Counted from the stretch's first letter, positions 11,385-23,037 are shown. The stretch is DNA of 64,000 nucleotides from Platycnemis pennipes (GCA_933228895.1 OW121854.1:6203131-6267130), one strand, 5' to 3'. Notes: generated by a model not told the origin, from the sequence alone. Program-made: numbers and translations.

Positions 11385-11580
11385 AGAGTACTCCGTAGTT
11401 CATGAGACTTGTAATAACAATCAATAATCCCTTAAATACTAAGTAGATTCTAACATGTGATCCTATTATCTAGCATGTTTCCATGTAGTAGCTTGTTTCC
11501 ATGTCAATAGTGCATGTTAGGTGACTTCACACCCTGCCACACACACTCATGGTGATATGAAGGGTATTGCTTAGATTTAG
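11385..11580 (+). mobile_element. LINE 3'-end copy (subfamily B)
   Basis: Plus-sense copy. Its body includes CAATAGTGCATGTTAGGTGA, then CTTCACACCCTGCCACACAC and a tail TTAGATTTAGATGTA near 11568-11582. It lies just upstream of the ORF1 remnant but in the opposite orientation. Confidence 0.7.
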
Positions 11581-11584
11581 ATGT

Positions 11585-12640
11585 ACATTAAATCGACGCA
11601 ACCCTACTCTGAATTCTTCTATCCGCCAACCTTCATATTAACGTAATTCTTCTCTTTTATATCCTTCACTATTGGTTCCCTATTACTATTACTTGGCATG
11701 CCTTTTCCATTCTTTCCGTTCACATTTCTCTCAATGATTCCCTTCGTAAGGCCATCGTGTCGTGTCTTAGATAGAGCAGGCTATTAGGAATCAAAATTCC
11801 CGAATGTCAGCCCCGGTAGAAACCTCTGGATCGGTCCACCTCGCAGCTTTATCTGGGAAGCAAGGAAATTAATCACAAAAGAGGCCCAATATTTCTGAAG
11901 ACAGATGTAGGAGGCTACGAAGTAGCAAAAAATACCTAATAATAGCTAGCGAGAATACCGTTATGGACTCGAGAGACAGTATCGAACTGATTTTTTCAAG
12001 TGTGAACATTCAGACAACTATGGAGACATTGTGTATAAGGTGTGATATAAACAATTTAGTAGCATCAACGAGGCCAGTTTTAGAGTGCTTTCAAAGTCTT
12101 GTCATTAAATTTACAACGTGGATTAAATTCCGAAAAAACACGTATTTCAAAAAATATCTCCGCGGAAGCCTTCGTCTGAATACTTACAAGCCGTTTGGTT
12201 TTAGCATAGATTAGGGTGGAGGAGGTTTATGAGGTTAGATATGCTATTCATTTTTAATATAGCTCGTCAAAACGTGTATTTCTATTATTCGCCATATTTC
12301 GTGCATATATGTGTTCCCCTTTGTCCCTTCGCTGAGGCCGATGCCCCAATTATGACGGAGTGGTTAGCCTTAAGTGAGAAACGTACTCGGGCTCCAAAGT
12401 TCGAGAGAACGACCCCTGAGCACATGCAGCTCACCAGAGCGGTTTTATTTTGAAAACTCACCGTCTTCAATTCCCCATGCTATATTGTTTGGTCATCCAT
12501 CTCGCAAAAAGTGCTATGCCATGCACCAAATTCTTCTTCAAGTCTTTTTTGTAGCCACTTTCATGTAGTTTGAAAATCTTAGCTCGTCTTCTACCTCGCT
12601 AGCATTATCCCGTAATCCTCTCCTCCATCATCTTCTCCAG
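11585..12640. other. Non-coding stretch
   Basis: No gene recognised. A weak tRNA-like A-box (GACGGAGTGGTTAGC) occurs near 12354 with a degenerate B-box-like GTTCGAGAGA downstream; this is too poor to call. Confidence 0.4.
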
Positions 12641-12644
12641 AATT

Positions 12645-12960
12645 ACATCTACAATTACATAATACCTTGCAAGCCACCATAAAGGTGATTGTCAGGGAGG
12701 GAATTTCGTTGTCTTGTCTGAAGTAATTTTTGCTACATATTCTTCGAATGCCTGTTGTCATTTTAGTATCAATTTCACCCTCATTCTATAATACTTCTAT
12801 TAATTTAAATTCTCTTATTTTTCTCAGAAACTAATTTTTTAAATGGCTGTAAAAAAAGCTTTTGAGTTTTAAGAGTAATGCCATTTATTAAATCAAACAG
12901 TATTTTGGTTCTGGTATCATAAATTAAATTCTGGTTTAAGTTTTCCCCCTCATAGTTGAG
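12645..12960 (-). mobile_element. LINE 3'-end copy (divergent subfamily)
   Basis: The core at 12645-12712 reads ACATAATACCTTGCAAGCCA then AAAGGTGATTGTCAGGGAGG, which is the family's 3' hairpin in antisense. The sequence beyond it differs from both main subfamilies, so only the terminal 60-70 bp are securely assigned. The remainder to about 12960 is inferred. Confidence 0.5.
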
Positions 12961-12964
12961 TTAT

Positions 12965-14930
12965 CGAAATTTTCCCATCCAACTTTAGTTCCCTTTTAAC
13001 TTTCGGATAGATTTTTTGCACACCTCCAAAACTCCGAATATTGCCGCACGTTTGTTGAGGGGAGGATCTTTTTCAAACCACATCCATCCTTCACTTTTTA
13101 CTTCTTTGCTACCCTGAGAACACTGTAATGATCACTCTTTATCTTCGTTAGATGCGTGGCCTGGTTCTCTAGGGTATGTCGATGCAGTATTCATCGAAAG
13201 AAGCTCCAAATATTGGAGAAAAAAGGGGAGAGGAGGACAGGAGAGCATTATAAAAGGAGAGAGAGAGGAACCTTGAATGTCGGCGATGAGTTCCCCTCCT
13301 GATTGGATTAGGGAGCGAGTGAAAAAATAGAACAAAATATTTAAATTTAAGATTTACTTCTTAAAATTGGCGACGGTTTTCTCATCTCATATTCATGTTC
13401 ATCACTTAAGTTTCGCCTCAAATATTCTCGTGGCGCCGGCGCTTGTATGGTTGACGATCCCAAGATTCAGGGAGCAGGGGAAGCCCGCAAGGCCGTCTCC
13501 TGTGGCGCCTACTAACGCCACTACCACTCCGCAACCCCCAAAAAGAAGTACACCTCTATTCACTTGGCATAGAGTCAGTTCCTATTGGCATTGTCAGTTC
13601 CTATTGGCATTAAAACTCAATTAGATCTTTCTATTCTAGGTTTTCAATAAGTATTTGGGAGCCACTGTCTAAGCCCCATTTGTCAAGTGTCATTGTCCCG
13701 CACTTTGCACTTATTACCCATATCACTCGGCGAAGAAAAGCAAAAATAAATCTCGAAGACAGGTTTCATTAGGTGTAACTCATTACCATCACCTGTTGAT
13801 AGCTGACAGTATTGAATTTTAATATTGAACCAAAATATGAAAAAGTAACGATTCTTCATGTATACAATGTATTGAGTTCTAATTTGCTGTTTACGGACTT
13901 TTTGATACATCCATCGTCTCAGCTTCTCTGCATCACGAAATTTTCGTTATAATCATTTTTCAAAGTGATCAGACCATTTTTTAACTTTCGTAAATTGTTT
14001 TTATGACGAAGTTGCATTTTGAACGTACCCTGACGGCGTGGTAACCCGGTAATTGGTTAAGCGCAGGTGCATGGGTCATCGCATTTTAATTCTGGACATG
14101 TGCTCGACACTATCTACCAGTTGTTTACAACCATATTATGATTCATACCTCATCTATTCTTTTTTGTTCCCAAATTCATCTTTTAGTGTGAGCTTATGCT
14201 CAGGAATTCCCACAACCCTATCCCATTTTTCAGAAGTTTCATATTCCAAAGAAAAATTAAAAGTTAATTACAGTGGATTGTTTTGTCAGTAAACACGTGT
14301 AGATTTTCGGAGGTAATCTTGTCAATGTTGAATATTTCTAAATTTGGTTTTCGCGTCGAATATTTTTACGGTTTTGATCCTTGTTAAAACTTGTTGAATT
14401 TTGAATCTCAGAAACGGCAGTTTTTCTGAACGTACGGGCACGTGGATTTCTCAATCCACGGTAATAGAAAGGATATCACCTTCCAGAGCTATATTCTAGG
14501 GTTGTCGGATTCCTTGGTTCCTTCCTTGCTTGTTCAGTCACGAAAATGCGAGATTTGCTGCTTTGAAATGTCTGGCAACACCGGGTTTCTAACTCAAGTG
14601 TCACCTCTCCGTGAACGAAAAGGTCATTCCCGTTAATATAGAAGAGATAATTAATGGTAATAAAGTCGAGTGTGTCCTGCGGAATAAACAAATAGTGGTA
14701 TAGAAATGAAACAATTGCCTTGGGTGATCACAGCCACATTAGGATCTCCAAATTGGGGCAGTGAAGTCTTGCACGGAGAGGTTGTTGAGTTGGAGCCAAG
14801 ATGTGAGATGAATTTTTTTAAGTGCAGCTAATAGCTAATTGTGTACATAGATGTCTCTGCTTTTATCCCCATTTCAACAGCGAAAAAAAAATTACGCGTT
14901 TAATTTTCACGAGGGTGTCATACATTCGTT
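12965..14930. other. Non-coding stretch
   Basis: Apart from a perfect 19-bp tandem repeat at 13574-13611, nothing is recognised. Short open frames are unsupported. Confidence 0.45.
13574..13611. repeat. Perfect 19-bp x2 tandem repeat
   Basis: GTCAGTTCCTATTGGCATT occurs twice in immediate succession (13574-13592 and 13593-13611) without a mismatch, indicating a recent small duplication. Confidence 0.9.
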
Positions 14931-14947
14931 GGCCTCGGGTAAGCAGA

Positions 14948-15025
14948 AAATGGCTGAGTGGATGATGACAACGAGAGCTATACAATACAGTGCACTGCGC
15001 GTTCGATCCTCTTCGCGGGACAATC
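14948..15025 (+). ncRNA. tRNA-derived sequence (SINE head or tRNA pseudogene)
   Basis: TGGCTGAGTGG fits the RNA polymerase III A box, and GCGTTCGATCC about 50 nt downstream approximates the B box. The spacing is right for a tRNA, but the cloverleaf is not complete. Most likely a SINE head or a decayed tRNA. Confidence 0.35.
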
Positions 15026-15374
15026 TTTTCCTTTGGTCATTGTACCTTGAAGCTTACCATCTTTAATTTACAACCCTTCCAGGAGTAAACTCACTTTCTC
15101 AACTGGAGCCCCATTGAGGCTTCAGACCACATATCCCTATCCCTTCTATCCCTTCCATCCCTATCCTTATACCTTTCCTCCCGGTCTGAAGCGCCTATTA
15201 GTGCGGAAACAGACTTGAAAACACCCATGAAACTCACTTTCTCATTATTAAGCCATTTGAACTAGACTTACAAATGAATCCCTCAAAAATACATTATCAA
15301 GATGGCGAATTTTCTCCGAGATTTTAGTTATCCTACAAAATATTTTCCCAAACACTTTCGCTGACTCAGACTTT

Positions 15375-15425
15375 TATTAGGCGGGATTCAAACCCGCGGC
15401 CGTAATTGGATTTATCGATTCGTAC
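15375..15425 (-). ncRNA. tRNA T-arm remnant (probable SINE)
   Basis: On the minus strand GCGGGTTTGAATCCCGC forms a perfect 5-bp T stem with a 7-nt loop. The rest of the cloverleaf upstream is too degenerate to fold with confidence. The sequence downstream in this sense (AATAAAAGTCTGAGTCAGCG) would be the SINE body. Confidence 0.4.
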
Positions 15426-15429
15426 CTCC

Positions 15430-16900
15430 TCCTTTTTCCTATTCTTGAACTAAGCTTAAGTTACATCCCTGGATAACCGTACTCTTTTACTATCCCATCT
15501 TTTTCATTCTGATTCATTGCCAACGGCAGTCTTTGGTGATTATTTTTGCATAGCACATGATTTCCCTCTAGCATTGCCAAAAATGTCCTTGAGTAATATT
15601 CAATTCACTTCCCGGATGATTCTTAAAACACCACTTCATTAAACCAATTAATATTCAACATCACCATTTGCTAGCTTGAAGTACAACTAAACTCTGTGCT
15701 TTAGCAGACAGGGCGTAGTCTGCCATCGTCATTTACCCTCAAGACTATGGCAGACTGCTCAATTGAAACGTCGATGGCGTTCAGCACCTTCAACCGGATG
15801 GAAAACCGACAACTCTTCATCTTAGATTTAAGATGTCTTCCTTTTCCTTAGGGATATTTATAGACATAATTATATTCAATAATATGCACAAAGTTTATCG
15901 ATAGTTAGCTTAGATAGTTACATGTTGGCATAAAAAAGTTAACTACTCTAAATAACATTTTGTTGATCCATGATTACTCTATTTTCTAAGAATTTTTACC
16001 TTGTTGTAGTTAAACTAAAATTTAATTACTAATTCTCTTTAAATTCAGAGCTAGTCTATGTAAGGAGGGGATTACCTTGATACCTAACACCTGAATGGTG
16101 ATGAGCAGGGTACTATGTAGATTTAATCGAAAGTAGGCCAAAAGTTGAAAAATCTATTTTCCGATATTTTATCTCCAGTTTATTGTGACAAAAAACCTAC
16201 AAATCTTCTTCTCTCGAGGGAGACTAACGTGGCCAATCCACCTTCTCTTGATGACTTGACTTCTAGCCTTGGCAGAAATCCATCGAAGTATAAAGCTTTA
16301 TTTTTGTTGAAGAAACCACTGCCCACTGGTTACGATAAGTCAAATCTTGAATTGATGCTGTAGGCAGGGATAAGCATGAATAAAAATTCAGAACTTCTGA
16401 AGGTTTGCCCAAGATTTCATTTCCGATTTTCCGTCGGATGTTCACTGAGTTGAATTTGTTAACATTTAACAGCAAGAAGAAGACGTGGAGGACACAAGAT
16501 GAAGGTAACACTTGTCGCATGAAATTTTCCATTCTTTCCACCGATACACCAGGATTGTGGGGCAAAGTCACCTAAGGAAGAATTCCTTAAGACTTTAGTA
16601 TTTTTATGCAGTTCAAGCAAATGTAATGTCGGTAGTGTAATATTATTTCTGTAAATAGTGTTGCATATTTTTCAGTTTTTGTGGTTTTAAATGAAAGCGT
16701 TCATTTCTGAGAGGTGTAAAGTACATAGTACATTAAAATAACAATTAGTTGTTACCGGTAAATTCTCTGAACTAGAACAATCATGATGAGCCTCAGGGCA
16801 AGAAAATATTCAACCATCGAAGAGAAAAGTAGCCAAAGGTTACTAAAGCAGCAGTTATTATATTCCTACTATATATGACTCCGATACCCAGAGGATGACT
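15430..16900. other. Non-coding stretch
   Basis: Open frames at 16145-16363 (plus) and 16263-16571 (minus) overlap and neither shows splice signals or a motif. Nothing else recognised. Confidence 0.4.
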
Positions 16901-17006
16901 GGCGATAATTACTTGTCGGGTTACGTGTAGACTTCAATAGGGTTAGCCAAAGACATCTGCTGTAATGGCGGCCGTTGGCTGTGAGGTCGACAGGCGCCGG
17001 GTTCAC

Positions 17007-17207
17007 TCAGATTCGGAGCAGATAGCGAAGAGAGAGCAGGAGAGCATTTAAGATTGTGGAGACATTTCTTCGATGCAACAGGCGATGAAGACACAAAGGG
17101 ATCGTTCGAGGAGAAAACCATTTGAGGAGGAGGGAGAAATCAGGGAGCACTTCTGTTGATTCCATTTTCTTAGGTGAGTTGAACTTGTGTTTACTTTGAC
17201 TGGTGAT
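17007..17207 (-). CDS. Candidate alternative 3' exon, unknown protein
   Basis: The minus strand shows TTTTTACGCTGGTACAG followed by ATCACCAGTCAAAG, an acceptor-like junction. The phase-0 frame then stays open for 66 codons, including NSPKKMESTEVLPDFSLLLK, to a TGA. About 140 bp upstream lies a donor-like AACTGGAGAAAAAGGTATCT (exon end at 17349). The same pair of motifs, nearly letter for letter, flanks the candidate intron at 18516/18398. All three frames of the acceptor region are partly open and no homologue is known to me. Confidence 0.2.
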   Translation of the reverse strand: MTSQSKHKFNSPKKMESTEVLPDFSLLLKWFSPRTIPLCLHRLLHRRNVSTILNALLLSLRYLLRI

Positions 17208-18256
17208 CTGTACCAGCGTAAAAATGGGAGATTAGAAATGCTTCATACTCACAAGCACAAATGATAGTTGTCCTCTTATAAATGCAATAAATATAACATG
17301 CTTATTGTTTAAACAATGTGACTTTTATCTAGACACGCAGATAGATACCTTTTTCTCCAGTTTCATGTCGTTGCTAGGAAATGATGATGGTCCATCACGT
17401 CAAGCAAGGCAGGACCTTTCACGTTCACAGTAGGCTTCGAGGAAGGAAGCGTAGTGTAGCAGCTTCGAAGCGTAGAAAGAAAGTAGTGAGTGACTCAAGA
17501 AGAAATACAAATGGGAGTCACTAAATCCTGAAACGTTTGTGGATTTAAAATGTGCCGACAGATATTCCGCTAGGAGGCACAGAAGGTTTTAGTTGTTTTA
17601 CTTCATACTGCTGTGAGGACTGATAAGAAATCGCTGTTCCTTTTCCTAATGATAAGGGTCATTAATGTCCTAAAAAAAGAAACATGCAATGCGTCAGTAT
17701 GAAAATTAACGTCATCAAATTAAAATATTTATCCTTTTCCCAATTCTTAATATCACATCACCACTACTTTTCATTCTTTTTGCCAATGAAATGCAAATTT
17801 TCATTTCCTTAGGGTGACATACATGATATACAGTGGATTCGAACCTTTCCATACCATATGAAAATAATAGAAGGGATTTCTGCCATTTCGAATCAAATCC
17901 CTTGTTATTGGCTACTCCTGATTCAACCAACCATTATTTACTGAAAAGTCAGTTCAAAAGTTGAAAATACCCTACCCCACTGAAAATTAAACCTTTAAGT
18001 TTCCAGTATTCTTTCACAGGTCTCTGGAAAGTACAGATGAAATAACTTACGAAGTCAATCCATAAATATTCGCAATACCATTTGATTAATAGGATAATAA
18101 TTCGTAGAAAATATGGTTCCTACCGATAGTCACTAGATTTCATCAATTGCATGAAAAATGCACTCACTGGCATGAAACTTTTAGTTAATTAAAGGTGAAG
18201 AGAAGTCAGTCTTCCCTAATGAGCAAAAAATTGCAAAAATTTCATTGTATACTCAC

Positions 18257-18398
18257 CTTCATGTAATATGCAGCTTGTACTCTTTGTCTGAAGCGTTGCA
18301 AAAACCCCATTTTCTCAGTTTGTTGAGCAGTTGGGGCGCAAATGTACTGGTTATCCACTTTCATAGGATGATGAACTTGCGTTCTTTTTTTTGGTGAT
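18257..18398 (-). CDS. Candidate internal exon, unknown basic protein
   Basis: A 142-bp minus-strand segment bounded by a good acceptor (CCGTCTATTACAG) and a consensus donor (ATGAAG|GTGAGT). One frame is open throughout: SPKKRTQVHHPMKVDNQYIC, then APTAQQTEKMGFLQRFRQR, ending QAAYYMK. A 117-bp intron would join it to an upstream exon ending at 18516 (AACTGGAGGAAAAG|GTAATT), adding the basic residues LARKRNWRKR before SPKKR. Codon use and peptide composition look protein-like, but I do not recognise the family. The upstream exon lacks a visible AG acceptor, so the gene model is incomplete. Confidence 0.4.
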
Positions 18399-18515
18399 CT
18401 GTAATAGACGGAAGAACAAAATATTCCAGGTTCGTAAGCAATGAAAATTTCAAATTCATGCACGATATTACTTTTTTGGATGAAGTATTCGATTGTCTTC
18501 AAGATGAACAATTAC

Positions 18516-18592
18516 CTTTTCCTCCAGTTTCGCTTCCTCGCCAATCCACCGCGTCGACCGCAGAAATATAAGTCATATTGTGAGAGAGGTAT
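18516..18592 (-). CDS. Candidate exon piece upstream of 18257-18398
   Basis: An open segment preceded by an in-frame TGA reads DLYFCGRRGGLARKRNWRK and ends at a donor-like GGAAAAG|GTAATT. It would splice in phase to the downstream candidate exon. The expected acceptor is missing: the sequence has TATTTCTGCGG where TATTTCTGCAG would be a good site. Either the true boundary lies elsewhere or the site was lost. Confidence 0.22.
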
Positions 18593-18624
18593 TCATCAGA
18601 ATACCTTTTTTCTCTCTCCCCCAC

Positions 18625-18745
18625 GGACCCTCAGGTGTTGTTCGGGCCCGTGGGGTGGGCCCTAAGGTGGTGGGCGGGCCCATGGCAGGAGGGGGTGGGC
18701 CCTAAGATGGTGTTCGGGCCCGTGCCAGGGGGGGGCACGGATCTG
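18625..18745. repeat. GC-rich degenerate tandem repeat
   Basis: Repeated blocks of GGTGGGCCCTAAG and TTCGGGCCCGTG alternate over about 120 bp, with two to three imperfect units. It lies directly beyond the stop codon of the Gly/Asp/Glu-rich frame. Confidence 0.65.
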
Positions 18746-18746
18746 C

Positions 18747-19619
18747 CTAAGCGTCCCCTTGGCTGTGTGCCCCCCTGAAGACGGCGGCCCTGGCCTCGCG
18801 GATTACATCCGCCACAAACAGTGCGGCGAAGAGGTCCAGGGCCACCCCCTCGACCCCCTCCAAGCCGTTGTCTCCCAATACACCCTCCCTTTCCTCCTCA
18901 CCGCCCTCCCCTCCCAACCCTCCCTCCCCGCCCAACCCCCCATCCCCGACCAACCCCCCATCCCCGACAAACCCCCCATCCCCGACAACCCCAACCCCCT
19001 CTTCCCCTTCAATAACTACACCCCCAATTTCGCTAACCTCCACAGCCAGATCAAAATTCTCCAAAACATCCTGTTCTACTTGTAAATTTTGATCCCCGTC
19101 CGAAACAGTGACCAGCTCCCCAACCCCCAAATCCCACTCATCAACTTCCTCTTCCTCATCTTCAATCATCCCTATCACCCCGTACGAAACCACCCCCCCA
19201 ATCCCATCCCTCCCAATCCCATCCCTCCCAATCCCCCCCGCCCAACCCCCCATCCCCGACCAACCCCCCATCCCCGACAAACCCCCCATCCCCGACAACC
19301 CCAACCCCCTCTTCCCCTTCAATAACTACACCCCCAATTTCGCTAACCTCCACAGCCAGATCAAAATTCTCCAAAACATCCTGTTCTACTTGTAAATTTT
19401 GATCCCCGCCCGAAACAGTGACCAGCTCCCCAACCCCCAAATCCCACTCATCAACTTCCTCTTCCTCATCTTCAATCATCCCTATCACCCCGTACGAAAC
19501 CACCCCCCCAATCCCATCCCTCCCAATCCCATCCCTCCCAATCCCATCCCTTCCCTCCTCCAGCTTCACCTCCTCCTTCATCTCCTCCTTCATCGTCACC
19601 TCCTTGCTCCGAATGCAAG
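18747..19619 (-). pseudogene. Gly/Asp/Glu-rich open frame broken by an internal duplication
   Basis: A strong acceptor on the minus strand (TCTCTCTCTCTCTTCCTCAG) opens a frame beginning CIRSKEVTMKEEMKEEVKLE. It is followed by GRDGI repeats, an acidic stretch (MIEDEEEEVDEWDLGVGELV), NLQVEQDVLENFDLAVEV, VGDGG repeats and, after the duplicated block, LDLFAALFVADVIREARAAV to a stop. A 310-bp tandem duplication, not a multiple of three, shifts the frame. Read across either single copy, one frame would run from acceptor to stop for about 186 codons. Product unknown; low complexity makes chance open frames possible, because the opposite Pro-rich frames are also open. Confidence 0.35.
18928..19545. 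repeat. 310-bp tandem duplication, nearly identical units
   Basis: Landmarks recur exactly 310 bp apart: CGCCCAACCCCC at 18929/19239, AATAACTACACCCCCAATTT at 19011/19321, and CACCCCCCCAATCCC at 19191/19501. The only difference I see is T at 19099 versus C at 19409. Such near identity indicates a very recent duplication or an assembly duplication. Confidence 0.9.
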
Positions 19620-19621
19620 CT

Positions 19622-19652
19622 GAGGAAGAGAGAGAGAGAGAGAAAGACAGTC
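19622..19652. repeat. GA microsatellite serving as a polypyrimidine tract on the minus strand
   Basis: TGAGGAAGAGAGAGAGAGAG on the plus strand reads as a C/T tract ending in CAG on the minus strand, directly before the Gly/Asp/Glu-rich frame. Confidence 0.8.
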
Positions 19653-19659
19653 GTTAAAC

Positions 19660-22520
19660 ATCTTAATGGGTGTATAGCGCAGATAAAATTTCTCATTCTT
19701 TTCAGATTCTACCCATTGTGATTCTAAAAATGCGTTCTAAACTACCCTGTGAAAAACTTTAATTAACTCTTTGAAGTGAAAATTTGTTCATTTTACTAAA
19801 TATTACACAATCAACATGCTGACAGTAATCTACATTTAATTTCTTCTTACTCAATAAAAAATGATCGTTTATTCTCTGCTTGTTCCTGGTACTAACAAGA
19901 GATACCAACAACGCGAAATGATACCACTTTGATCATTGTCTGTTCCTTTTATTGTAAATTCTCAATGCTTTTAATTCCTTGCTACTATCGGAATCGTTCA
20001 AACAAATTCCATTAGGAATGAGTTACTGTGCCATTTCAGTGTGGAAAGAACGAATTGGTTATATATTATGCTAATAAATATCAGAAATCTAAAAAAGAAA
20101 TCCTTGTGTGCAGTAATATCCCTATTGTTAGACTTGCTCCTAAGAAATATTTAAAGTTACATTCCCGTGAAAACTAATTAGGCGCAGTGCATGAAGAAAA
20201 TGAAGCGAATCTGCTTCCTCTAGACCTTCCTTTAGAATCGCTGTAAATACCTATTGATATAATGTTCTAGTTTCGTAAATTTTTGGACGCATTTTACACA
20301 ATTTGGACGCATTTTGAAGGTATTTTACACAATTCCTTTCCAGAGAAGGCCATTTTACACTTATGACATCAGGTACAGAGATGAGCTTCGATACGAAGGA
20401 CTCCCTATCATATTAAACTAAAAATGGGTGCTCTTATATATATTATTTAATTCATTGGAACGCATTACCTGCATAATGTGATGCTGAAAATAGTAAACCG
20501 TTTTACGCTCAGCTTAATACTTTATTTTTTACGGAGAATTAGAATTTTTAATGGCTTCGTTAATTAATTAATGTTGAAATTTTTAATTTACGAAAAATGT
20601 TATAATATGAATCATTATCATGGAATAAATTGCACTATAACTTAGTGAAATAAGTCAAATATTACTTACAGCAAAACGCTCCCATTATTAAACGGTTTCC
20701 TCCTCGAATAAATAAGAAAGCTCAATGATAAGTCTTGCTCTCTCGAGTCAGAGTGAACAAATGCGTCTCGCAGCAACGGTTGCTAAGGTCCTCCGATAGA
20801 CATATGTGGTCATTGTAGTGGCGTTATTCTAGCACAAAATGGCAGTATTCCGATATGTGTTTTCGTAATAAATGTGATTGCTAACAAAATAAATTTTTTA
20901 CGATCTTTAAGAACTTGTAGATATCATTATCGTCGGTTTTTACGTGGCTGATTGTAGTTTCGAAGCCGAAAATTCCACTGATGAAGATGGATATGTTTTA
21001 GCTTGTCCTAGAAACCATCAAAAAATTAAAATAATATTTCTAAGTTTACAGCTAAAAGACTTTGAATGAATGCATTAATCAATATCCGTTTTTCAACGGA
21101 GTTCAAATACTCCAAGCTAGTGTTTATTTGGAATTAGTCGAGCTCCAGACTGAGACAGAAATTTATGATTCCCTTTCCTCTCTCGGTTTTCACTTTCGCA
21201 CATTAAATATTTCAAATCTTCCTCATCCGCGAGACAACAGGTTTAAATCTGTTTTTGTGGAAGTAGTTTATTTTCATAGATTGAGAGCAATACCTATTTA
21301 TCTCATATTTGTAATTATAATAAATCCAACAAGCGCCAATGAAAGCAACAAAATAAGTGGCGGAACTGGATGTGACATTACCCTACAATTAGCGAAATAT
21401 ACCTTTGTATTTCTTCGCTAGTTAGCTTTTTATAAATTTAATGTTTTTAGAATAGACTATAGCTTTCCCATTCATTTATTTCTACTCCGAATTATCTTAC
21501 ACAATGAATTTAAGCGCAGTTTGCATGGATTCGTCATGCTTCCAAAGCAAAAGAGAAACTTGAAATTTATGTTTTTGTTGGAAATCGCAACGAAAAACGA
21601 GCGAACGGTTTCTCATTCATGTTTGATGTGAATTGAGAAGGTAGATTTTGTTTCCAATAATCATATTAGTTTTTTTAATGTTCCGACGAAAGGAGGGTTC
21701 ACATATAAAATAATCATATCAACGTCCTGCTCCTAGAATATTAATTTGTGGCCTGGTAAAGAATTTCACTACTAAACCAAATGCTGTCATTCTAGAGAGA
21801 CGTATGAATGATTATGAATGAGTTTGCTTTCTCCCCGCAGAAATAAAAACCATGTACCTGTCATTGACCATGATTCTGAAGTCTTGCGCATGCACAGAAT
21901 TCTCGCAAAAAAATACTTGGGGAGGTATTTGCCGTGAATGTGAACCTTCACCTTAATGTGAACATGGAATTACGTAAAACATAGGTCAAAGATAAGAATT
22001 GGACAAAAACAAGTACATTTTCCACTGAGTAATGAAATTGGCCTTCGAATTCAGAAACACCCCCCAAACTCGACTGCACAAAATAGTATGGTCGAAAGTG
22101 AGCCACTTTCGGCTTACCCGAGTCTTGGAGAAAGGGTGTCACCCGCGTTGTATTTTACACGTTTCTATATTATTTTTCTCGCGAACCCGGGCCTAAGGGG
22201 AGAGAAGCTGAGACACGTAATTATTCAATTTGCTTTTTGTTGCACTTAGAAAAAAATTTCATCTCATTTCGTGGTCCCAATGACACAACCTCTCCTTGTT
22301 TGACGGAAAGAATGATTAGCTTGCGAAACAAATCTCGTAGAAAATTGCTCGCAATGTACATTCTTTATGCATCACATTGATCGTATAAATTTAGTTCATA
22401 GTTAACTATACGCGGTTTTACATTCTAAAGCTGGATTTTAGAGGATTAAAGAGTAAACGATGATTGAATAAATGATTTTATCGTAATGTAGGTTTCCCCT
22501 TAAGAGCAGTGCGAAAATAC
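19660..22520. other. AT-rich stretch with one unrecognised open frame
   Basis: Short repeats of TTTGGACGCATTTTACACAA occur near 20281-20335. A 119-codon plus-strand frame (21062-21421) lacks an ATG at its start and has no recognisable motif, so it is not called. Nothing else seen. Confidence 0.45.
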
Positions 22521-22524
22521 ATAA

Positions 22525-22660
22525 ATCTGCATCTGCATAATACCCTGCAACCCACGATAAACGTGTGTGGCAGGGGGTTAATTCTCACCAGACATGCACT
22601 AAATATCATGCATTAAACAAAATTAGCAATAATGTGCTAGTCTAAACTTCACTATTTAAC
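22525..22660 (-). mobile_element. LINE 3'-end copy (subfamily A)
   Basis: TCTGCATCTGCATAATACCC, then CTGCAACCCACGATAAACGT and GTGTGGCAGGGGG form the family core. The flanking body (CATGCACTAAATATCATGCA, later CTAAACTTCACTATTTAA) is shared with the 54.7-kb copy and not with subfamily B. Confidence 0.7.
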
Positions 22661-22939
22661 TAAGGTAAAAACAAAAAAGCAAGCGTGCAACAAGCACGAG
22701 ATAAATATATAGTTTTGCCTATCAAAATAGGCACAAATGACATGGTTGGCAAAAATAAGACAACAGCTATGGTAATAGTTTTCAGGACACTATAAAAGAA
22801 TAATACTCTAAAAAGGATACTGTAGACCTTGGGCTTGAAAATAGCAGGGAAACGAGCGGATTGGATAGCCGATGAATATGAGTGTGACCCTAAATTTCCG
22901 GCTTCTATTAGCATAGTTCGCGCCTAGTTTTGGCCTCAC

Positions 22940-23037
22940 CGTAGTCTGCAGCGTCTCGGCGCCAATAGACGCCGCCGATCATCTCGGCGCTGTAACCGGC
23001 GTCCTCGTTGTGTGGATTATGGGGCAAAGGAGCTTCC
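22940..23037 (-). CDS. Candidate 98-bp internal exon, unknown protein
   Basis: Minus-strand acceptor CAAACCCATTCCAG and donor GACTACG|GTGAGG bound a 98-bp segment. It carries 32 full codons, beginning EAPLPHNPHNEDAGYSAEMI and ending GGVYWRRDAADY. Third positions are strongly G/C-rich and the peptide looks like folded, conserved protein, unlike the AT-rich flanks. I do not recognise the family. The same frame stays open upstream to 23357, so the exon could start earlier. No neighbouring exon was identified. Confidence 0.4.

Noticed and set aside
18759..19395. Plus-strand proline-rich frames in the 310-bp duplication
   Set aside because: They are CCCAAT-type low complexity with no splice signal. 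The minus strand has the acceptor and more varied peptide, so the plus frames are treated as shadows.
21062..21421. 119-codon plus-strand frame
   Set aside because: No ATG at the start, no motif, no splice signals in reach. It could still be an exon but cannot be supported.
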